The translations under genes and the position numbers were made by a program. From contig CACJMJ010000010.1 of NCBI GenBank assembly GCA_902594485.1, positions 1-33,205 of the forward strand: DNA of 33,205 nt. The letters run 5' to 3'. Every line of letters starts with the position of its first letter. Within the stretch, counting starts at the first letter, position 1. The notes beneath the pieces are model-generated. The model ran no database searches and was not told the DNA's origin. It saw only the letters and a list, made by a program, of their open reading frames with translations. The stretch comes from an uncultured Bacteroidota bacterium. Lineage in GTDB: Bacteria; Bacteroidota; Bacteroidia; Flavobacteriales; Flavobacteriaceae. Shown one piece after another: positions 27,256-33,205 of this stretch.

Positions 27256-29659
27256 AATATTAATTATTCTGAGTTTTAACTCACTATTCTCTCAGGAGAA
27301 TTTAAGTGGAGTTATTATAAGCGAATCAACTAATCTACCACTTGAAAATGTGACAATTTTCAACTCTGAAACAAATGAAATCTCTTATAGTGATTCTGAG
27401 GGTAAGTTTATTATTTCAATAAATAATATTGATTCAGAAATAAACTTTTTTCTTGAAGGATATAACCTTTTATCTAAAATTTTCGGTCCACAAGTTTCAG
27501 AATCAAATAATGTCACTATTAGATTGGCTCCAAGAATTGAGGAATTAAATGAAGTTGTGGTAAGGGCAAACCTAAAAAAGATTTTTCAAATTAAAAGATT
27601 TCAAGATGTTGAGGGAACAAGAATATATGCTGGGAAAAAGAATGAGGTGATTCTTATTGATGTTTCAATGGCAAATCTTGCATCAAATAATGCCCGTCAA
27701 ATTTATAATCAGATTCCAGGACTCAATATATATCAAAATGATGATGCTGGACTTCAACTTAATATAGGTGGAAGAGGGCTTAACCCAAATAGAACTGCCA
27801 ATTTTAATACAAGACAAAATAATTATGATATAAGTGCAGATGCATTAGGGTATCCTGAAAGTTATTATACACCACCACCTGAAGGTCTTGAAGAAATTCA
27901 AATATTAAGGGGTGCAGCTTCACTTCAATATGGAACTCAATTTGGTGGGCTTATTAATTTTAAAATTAAGAAACCCAAACCTGAGGAAAGATTTGAGCTG
28001 ATTACTAGAAATACTGCTGGTTCAAATAATCTATTTACAAATTTTACGAGTGTTAGCTCAAGTAATGAAAAATCTAGTTATTATGGTTATGTTAATTATA
28101 AAAATGGAGATGGTTTTAGACCTAACTCTGAGTTTGAATCAATTAATACATTTCAGAATTTCAATTATAATTTAAATGAAAAGTCAAAAATAACAGGAGA
28201 GATAACATACATGGAATATCTTGCTCATCAGGCAGGAGGACTTTCAGATTTTATGTTTGCTAATGATCCTTTTCAAAGTAATAGAGAGAGAAATTGGTTT
28301 GAAATAAAATGGTTTTTATATAATCTAAAATACTTACTTCAAATTTCAGAAGATTCAAGCTTTAGTTTTAATTTTTTTGGTCTAGACGCACAAAGAAATT
28401 CATTAGGTTTTAGAACAAATAGAGTTGATCAAATTGATTATGGTGAAGAAAGAGATTTGATTAAAGGGGACTTCAAAAATTTTGGCTTTGAATCAAGATA
28501 TCTTACTAGCTTTAATTTTTTAAATAAAAAATCTTATCTACTCCTAGGAGCTAAATACTATAATTCATTTTCTCAAAGTGTTCAAGGTCCTGGAAGTAGT
28601 TCTAAGGATGCTGATTTTAATTTTGATTATATAAATTTCCCAAACTATGTAAATCAATCTGAGTACAGTTATCCTAATAATAATTTGGCAATCTTTGGTG
28701 AAAATATTTTTTATATAAATGAAAGTTTATCCATAACACCTGGGTTTAGGTTTGAGAACATAAATACTAGTCTAGATGGTTACTACAGAAAAATTAATCT
28801 AGATGCTGCAGGTAACACAATTTATAATGAAAGATTTGATGAAGAGGATACCAAGAAAAGAAAGTTTCTATTACTTGGTTTAGGACTTAGTTACAAAAAA
28901 AGGGGGCTTGAATTATATACAAATATCAGTCAAAACTTTAGATCTGTAACATTTGCAGATATAAGTATTAGTAACCCTGCTTATGCTATAAATCCTAATA
29001 TTGATGATGAGAAAGGGTTTACATTTGATATAGGTTTTAGAGGAAACTATAAAAAAATGATTTCCTTTGACTCTAGTATTTTTGCACTTATATATAGAGA
29101 CAGGATTGGGTTTATCCAAAAAGTATTTAGTGATGGTAATGTGAAGAGTGAGAGAGGTAATGTAGGGAATGCCCAAATAACAGGTGTTGAATCTTTATTT
29201 GATTTTGATATAAATGAAATTCTATTTAAAAATGAAGATGTAGATTTTAATATTTTTTTTAATTATTCTTATATAGAATCTAAATATTTAAAATCTAATG
29301 AAGTAGGAATAACAGGAAAAGAAGTTGAATTTGTTCCTAAAAATAATTTTAAAACAGGTTTAAAATTTGGTTATAAAGATTTTGCAATTAATTTTCAATA
29401 TTCATACCTGTCAAGTCAATTTACAGACTCTTCAAATGCTATATCAGGAAATCTAAGTGGAGTAATTGGTCAAATTCCTTCCTATGAAATTTCTGATTTA
29501 TCAATGTCATACAAACTAAGAAACATTAAATTTGAAGCTGGAGTCAATAATTTATTTGATGAAATATATTTTACAAGGAGAGCCACAGGATATCCTGGCC
29601 CCGGAATAATTCCTTCTCCTCCAAGAAATAGTTATATAACTTTAGAAATCAAACTATGA
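27236..29659 (+). CDS. TonB-dependent receptor (FecA-like), with CarboxypepD_reg-like N-terminal domain
   Basis: Signal peptide, plug motif (QIPGLNIYQNDDAGLQLNIGGRGLNPNRTANFNTRQNNYDISADALGYPESYYTPPPEGLEEIQILRGAASLQYGTQFGGLINFKIKKP), beta-barrel and C-terminal ...YITLEIKL. Confidence 0.92.
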   Translation: MKLKVFKILIILSFNSLFSQENLSGVIISESTNLPLENVTIFNSETNEISYSDSEGKFIISINNIDSEINFFLEGYNLLSKIFGPQVSESNNVTIRLAPRIEELNEVVVRANLKKIFQIKRFQDVEGTRIYAGKKNEVILIDVSMANLASNNARQIYNQIPGLNIYQNDDAGLQLNIGGRGLNPNRTANFNTRQNNYDISADALGYPESYYTPPPEGLEEIQILRGAASLQYGTQFGGLINFKIKKPKPEERFELITRNTAGSNNLFTNFTSVSSSNEKSSYYGYVNYKNGDGFRPNSEFESINTFQNFNYNLNEKSKITGEITYMEYLAHQAGGLSDFMFANDPFQSNRERNWFEIKWFLYNLKYLLQISEDSSFSFNFFGLDAQRNSLGFRTNRVDQIDYGEERDLIKGDFKNFGFESRYLTSFNFLNKKSYLLLGAKYYNSFSQSVQGPGSSSKDADFNFDYINFPNYVNQSEYSYPNNNLAIFGENIFYINESLSITPGFRFENINTSLDGYYRKINLDAAGNTIYNERFDEEDTKKRKFLLLGLGLSYKKRGLELYTNISQNFRSVTFADISISNPAYAINPNIDDEKGFTFDIGFRGNYKKMISFDSSIFALIYRDRIGFIQKVFSDGNVKSERGNVGNAQITGVESLFDFDINEILFKNEDVDFNIFFNYSYIESKYLKSNEVGITGKEVEFVPKNNFKTGLKFGYKDFAINFQYSYLSSQFTDSSNAISGNLSGVIGQIPSYEISDLSMSYKLRNIKFEAGVNNLFDEIYFTRRATGYPGPGIIPSPPRNSYITLEIKL

Positions 29660-30057
29660 GTAAAAGCTTAAATAATGAGATTATAATTTATGATGGTATA
29701 TGTGTGCTATGTAATTACTTTATTCAATTTATTTTAGAAAAAGATAGAAAGGCTCATTTTAAAGTAACAAATCTTCAAAGTGAATTTACAAAAACAAAAT
29801 ATCCAGAAATTCTAGCTGTTGATTCAGTTGCAGTTATTTTGGAAAATGGAAAAATTTTGCAAAAAAGTAAAGCAGTCTACTACATTTTACAAAAAATTAA
29901 AGTCTTACTATTAATCAGAGTTTTAATTTATGTTTTTCCAATATTTTTTTCAAATATAGTCTATGACTTTATTGCTCTGATTAGATACAAATTATTTGGA
30001 AAATACTCCTATTGTCCCGTACTCAAAGGGGATTTAAAAAATAGAATAATTGAATAA
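29656..30057 (+). CDS. DCC1-like (DUF393) thiol-disulfide oxidoreductase
   Basis: IIYDGICVLCNYFIQFILEKDRKAHFKVTNLQSE; ATGA overlap with the TonB receptor stop. Confidence 0.87.
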   Translation: MSKSLNNEIIIYDGICVLCNYFIQFILEKDRKAHFKVTNLQSEFTKTKYPEILAVDSVAVILENGKILQKSKAVYYILQKIKVLLLIRVLIYVFPIFFSNIVYDFIALIRYKLFGKYSYCPVLKGDLKNRIIE

Positions 30058-30097
30058 GAAAAACTTATGAACCTATAACGATATTTTTTAATTACTA

Positions 30098-30114
30098 TTT
30101 AGAATAAATCTATA
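30098..30114. promoter_or_regulatory. Weak match to the operator motif (TTTAGAAT-A-AATCTATA) upstream of hemA
   Basis: Full left half-site, right half 6/8 to ATTCTAAA; isolated TTTAGAAC half-site 44 bp further at 30142. Confidence 0.25.
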
Positions 30115-30208
30115 TTAAACAAAGGAACTTCAAACAATACTTTTAGAACCTTAAGCGTTATTATTTGTATCCATCTTAAAATTAAATTTGCAAATATTAA
30201 TTTAGAAT

Positions 30209-31483
30209 TTGGTTGGTTTAATAAGTCTTAATTACAAAGTTGCCCCTATTGAACTTAGAGAAAGGTTCTACCTAGATGATGCACAAAAAATTGTTTTTCA
30301 TAATCTTTTGAAAAAAAAGGTTGGTGTGGAGGGATTAATGCTCATATCTACATGTAATAGAACTGAAATATATTTCGAGTTTGAGAATCATATAGGTAAC
30401 GAAAATAAGTTTATTCACAGCATAGTTAAAGAGCTCTCAGAATTTAGAAACTTTAAGGACAGTCTCTCACCTTACTTAATAAAGCAAACAGGATCATATA
30501 ACGTATCAAAACATCTGTTTAGACTAGCGTGTGGGCTAGAATCAATGATAATTGGGGAATTTCAAATTGTTGAGCAACTTAAAGAAGCATATGATTTCTC
30601 ATATAAACACAGGATGCTTGGACCTATCTTAAATAGAATGGTTCAAAAATCTTTAGAAACAGGTAAATTTATAAGGACCAATACTAAAATAGATAAGGGA
30701 GCAGTATCAGTGAGTTACGCAGCTGTTGAAAAAGTCCATAAATCTATTGAGATTCTTGAGCCTGAATTTTTATGTGTTGGTCTAGGAGAAACCTCTAAGT
30801 TATCTATCAAACATCTTCATCAAAAAGATTATTCTAATATTAAAATTGCAAATAGAACACTCAATAAATCTAAAGATTTTGCAAAATCTTTAGGTCTCAC
30901 TGCTATAAAATTTGAATCATTTAAAAATGAGCTAGCAAATGTAGATGTTGCCATTTTTTCAACCTCATCTAAAGAGCCATTAATATCAAAAAGCGAATTA
31001 GTCAAAATAAGAAAAGGAATAAAAAAAGAACTTTTAATTATTGACTTATCTGTCCCAAGAAATATTCCAAATGATTGTAGTGACATTTCAAATGTTAAAT
31101 TAATAAATGTTGATGATCTTAAAGATGCAGTAAATCATAACTATAAAAAAAGAAGAAGTCAGATTGTAAAAGCTGAAAAATTTATTGAAGATTTTTTATC
31201 TGATTTTGATGATTGGACTAATTCTCGTCAGTTAAGACCCTCTATATTATCTATAAAAAAACAAATAAAAAATATCGTAATTGAACAAACAATTGAAAAT
31301 GTAAACTCCTCTTCAAATCAATCAGATGCAGACCTTTTTGATTCTGATGGATTTAACAAAAGATTAGATAAGGTTTATGAAAAATTTTCCGACAATCTGG
31401 TGAGAAAGATTAAACAGGCAAGTAACAATGGGAAAGATGAAAAAGCAATCAGTGTAATTAATCAAATATTTCTCGATGATTAA
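30209..31483 (+). CDS. hemA: Glutamyl-tRNA reductase (TTG start)
   Basis: STCNRTEIYFEF, RLACGLESMIIGEFQIVEQLKEAY, GAVSVSYAAVEK, IIDLSVPRNI. Confidence 0.95.
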   Translation: MVGLISLNYKVAPIELRERFYLDDAQKIVFHNLLKKKVGVEGLMLISTCNRTEIYFEFENHIGNENKFIHSIVKELSEFRNFKDSLSPYLIKQTGSYNVSKHLFRLACGLESMIIGEFQIVEQLKEAYDFSYKHRMLGPILNRMVQKSLETGKFIRTNTKIDKGAVSVSYAAVEKVHKSIEILEPEFLCVGLGETSKLSIKHLHQKDYSNIKIANRTLNKSKDFAKSLGLTAIKFESFKNELANVDVAIFSTSSKEPLISKSELVKIRKGIKKELLIIDLSVPRNIPNDCSDISNVKLINVDDLKDAVNHNYKKRRSQIVKAEKFIEDFLSDFDDWTNSRQLRPSILSIKKQIKNIVIEQTIENVNSSSNQSDADLFDSDGFNKRLDKVYEKFSDNLVRKIKQASNNGKDEKAISVINQIFLDD

Positions 31484-32402
31484 ATCAATTAAAATTGGTA
31501 CTAGATCTAGCAAGTTGGCATTATACCAGTCTAATTTGGTTAAAGAAAAATTATCAAATTTATCGCCAAGTATAAAAATTTCATTAGTTGAAATCAAAAC
31601 TAAGGGAGATAAGATCCAAGACAGAAATTTAAATAGAAGCATTGATAAAGGGTTTTTTGTTAAGGAGATTCAAGAACATTTATTAGACGACCAAATCGAC
31701 ATTGCTGTTCACAGTCTCAAAGATTTACCTGTTGAGAATTATTCAGATGATATTACCTCAGTAATTTTAAAAAGAGGAAATCACAGTGATGTTTTTTTAA
31801 GTAGAGATAAAAAAAAACTTGTGGATTTTGATCACTCACTAAGAATTGGGACATCATCATTAAGGAGAAAAGCTCAGCTACTCAATATTAATTCTAATTT
31901 AAAAATTGACGATGTAAGAGGTAATGTTGATACAAGAATCTCTAAAATGTTAAAAGGTGAATATGATGGCCTAGTTATGGCTGCAGCTGGAATAGAAAGG
32001 CTTGGCCTTAAAGAATACATTACAGATTATTTTGACACCGAACAAATGCTGCCTGCGCCAGGACAAGGAGCTATTTCAGTTGAGTTTAAGAAAAAAAATA
32101 ATGAATTATTTGATATACTTAAGAATTTAAATGATGATGAAACCAGCCTTTGCACATACTTAGAAAGATCATTTATGAATGAACTAGGTGGAGGATGTAA
32201 TTCACCAATTGGAGCATACTCATTTATTTCTAATAAAAAGAAAAAAATTACTGGTTCCATTCTTTCATTAGATGGAAGGCAACTATACAAACAAAGCTTG
32301 GAAGAGGATATAAATAATGATATTAATATTGGGAAACTTTTAGCTGAAGATCTAATAAAATCTGGAGCTGATAAAATTATAAAAAACTTAACCGTTGAAT
32401 AA
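31476..32402 (+). CDS. hemC: Hydroxymethylbilane synthase
   Basis: IGTRSSKLALYQ, DIAVHSLKDLP, LRIGTSSLRRKAQLL, LPAPGQGAISVE, LGGGCNSPIGAY. Confidence 0.96.
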   Translation: MIKSIKIGTRSSKLALYQSNLVKEKLSNLSPSIKISLVEIKTKGDKIQDRNLNRSIDKGFFVKEIQEHLLDDQIDIAVHSLKDLPVENYSDDITSVILKRGNHSDVFLSRDKKKLVDFDHSLRIGTSSLRRKAQLLNINSNLKIDDVRGNVDTRISKMLKGEYDGLVMAAAGIERLGLKEYITDYFDTEQMLPAPGQGAISVEFKKKNNELFDILKNLNDDETSLCTYLERSFMNELGGGCNSPIGAYSFISNKKKKITGSILSLDGRQLYKQSLEEDINNDINIGKLLAEDLIKSGADKIIKNLTVE

Positions 32403-33114
32403 AAGTAACATCATAATAACTGGAGAAGACTTTGACTTCGGCTTTAATGAGTTAAAAGCTATGGAAGTTGATATTTTTCATTATCCAATGATTTACACAT
32501 TAGGAATAGATATTAATATCCAGCCTAATATTTATAATTACATAATATTTACCTCAAAAAATGGTGTAAAATATTTCTTAAAAAATGTATCTACTTCTAT
32601 AAATAGAGATATAAAATTTATATGTATTGGCAAAAAAACTGCAGAGGCATTAAAGAGGAATAACCATAACCCAGATATAGTAGTAAGGCGAAATTATTCA
32701 AAGTTTATGTGTGATGAAATTAAAAATATGGGGATAAGCAAAAACAAGAAATTATTACTTATACAAGGTAATCTTGCAAAAAAAGAACTTTTTGAATGCC
32801 TATCTGAATCCTTGGATGTTGACCATAAAATAGTTTACACTACTAATCCCGTTGAAGAAAAGATTGATGATTTAAATAAAAAAATTGAAAATGAGAATTC
32901 CTATGTTGTTTTTACAAGTCCCTCAACATTTAACTCATTCATCAACAAGTATAATCTTAAAAAAAATATTATAAGTATTGGCAATACAACAACAGATCAT
33001 ATAAGAGACAAAGGCTTTGAGCCTTTAATGACTGCAAAAATGCAATCATATGAGGGTATAAGTAATTCAATTATTGAGTATTTAAATAAAAAAATAAATC
33101 ATGAACTATCCTAA
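32395..33114 (+). CDS. hemD: Uroporphyrinogen-III synthase (TTG start)
   Basis: HemD-like: YIIFTSKNGVKYFLKN, FICIGKKTAEAL, YVVFTSPSTFNSF, ISIGNTTTDHIRDKGF; position after hemC. Confidence 0.88.
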   Translation: MNKSNIIITGEDFDFGFNELKAMEVDIFHYPMIYTLGIDINIQPNIYNYIIFTSKNGVKYFLKNVSTSINRDIKFICIGKKTAEALKRNNHNPDIVVRRNYSKFMCDEIKNMGISKNKKLLLIQGNLAKKELFECLSESLDVDHKIVYTTNPVEEKIDDLNKKIENENSYVVFTSPSTFNSFINKYNLKKNIISIGNTTTDHIRDKGFEPLMTAKMQSYEGISNSIIEYLNKKINHELS

Positions 33115-33205
33115 TTCTAGATTAAGAAGACTCAGATATAATCCTAATATTAGAAACCTAGTAGAGGACATTAATTTAAAGACCTCTGATTTAATATATC
33201 CAATT
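33101..33205 (+). CDS. hemB: Delta-aminolevulinic acid dehydratase (porphobilinogen synthase), N-terminal part, truncated by window end
   Basis: MNYPNSRLRRLRYNPNIRNLVEDINLKTSDLIYPI: typical HemB start (RxRRLRxNxxxRxLVxE...DLIxPI); overlaps hemD by 14 nt. Confidence 0.85.
   Translation, partial: MNYPNSRLRRLRYNPNIRNLVEDINLKTSDLIYPI

Noticed and set aside
31364-32290. Minus-strand ORFs (92 and 87 aa) in hemA/hemC
   Set aside because: Shadow ORFs opposite strongly supported heme biosynthesis genes.

Overview
AT-rich chromosomal segment that looks like a marine flavobacterium (Bacteroidetes); the taxonomic call is inferred from gene content and TAnnTTTG-type promoters. Left part: infB (partial)/nusA (-), tRNA-Gln(UUG) (-), a fatty-acid-hydroxylase/sterol-desaturase protein (-), a large BNR/sortilin-like repeat protein (+), a DUF2723 glycosyltransferase-like membrane protein (+), a CXXC-less thioredoxin-fold protein (-), a small beta-rich secreted protein plus PiT phosphate transporter (+), class Ia RNR nrdBA (-), a dCMP-deaminase-like protein (-), a bacilliredoxin (+) and an NtrY-like histidine kinase (-). 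Right part: an iron/heme region with a divergent pair of operons, a Fe3+-type ABC transporter fbpABC (-) facing DUF4856 lipoprotein, imelysin lipoprotein, vitamin-K-dependent gamma-carboxylase (VKGC/HTTM) homologue, TonB-dependent receptor and DCC (DUF393) thiol oxidoreductase (+), followed by hemA-hemC-hemD-hemB. The most interesting signals are: (i) the VKGC homologue with apparent catalytic His/Lys motifs inside a surface iron-uptake operon; (ii) three TTTAGAAC-n-GTTCTAAA-type palindromes at exactly 45-bp centre-to-centre spacing in the divergent promoter, with a fourth copy upstream of an unannotated 40-aa Cys/His-rich microprotein; (iii) a six-unit 11-bp phased GTTA array, resembling a Pho box, upstream of an unannotated 26-aa peptide/possible sRNA that would run antisense into the phosphate transporter gene; (iv) an intrinsic-terminator leader directly before nusA, just downstream of tRNA-Gln. 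No CRISPR array, rRNA or clear mobile element was seen. All family calls come from reading the sequence, not from database searches.
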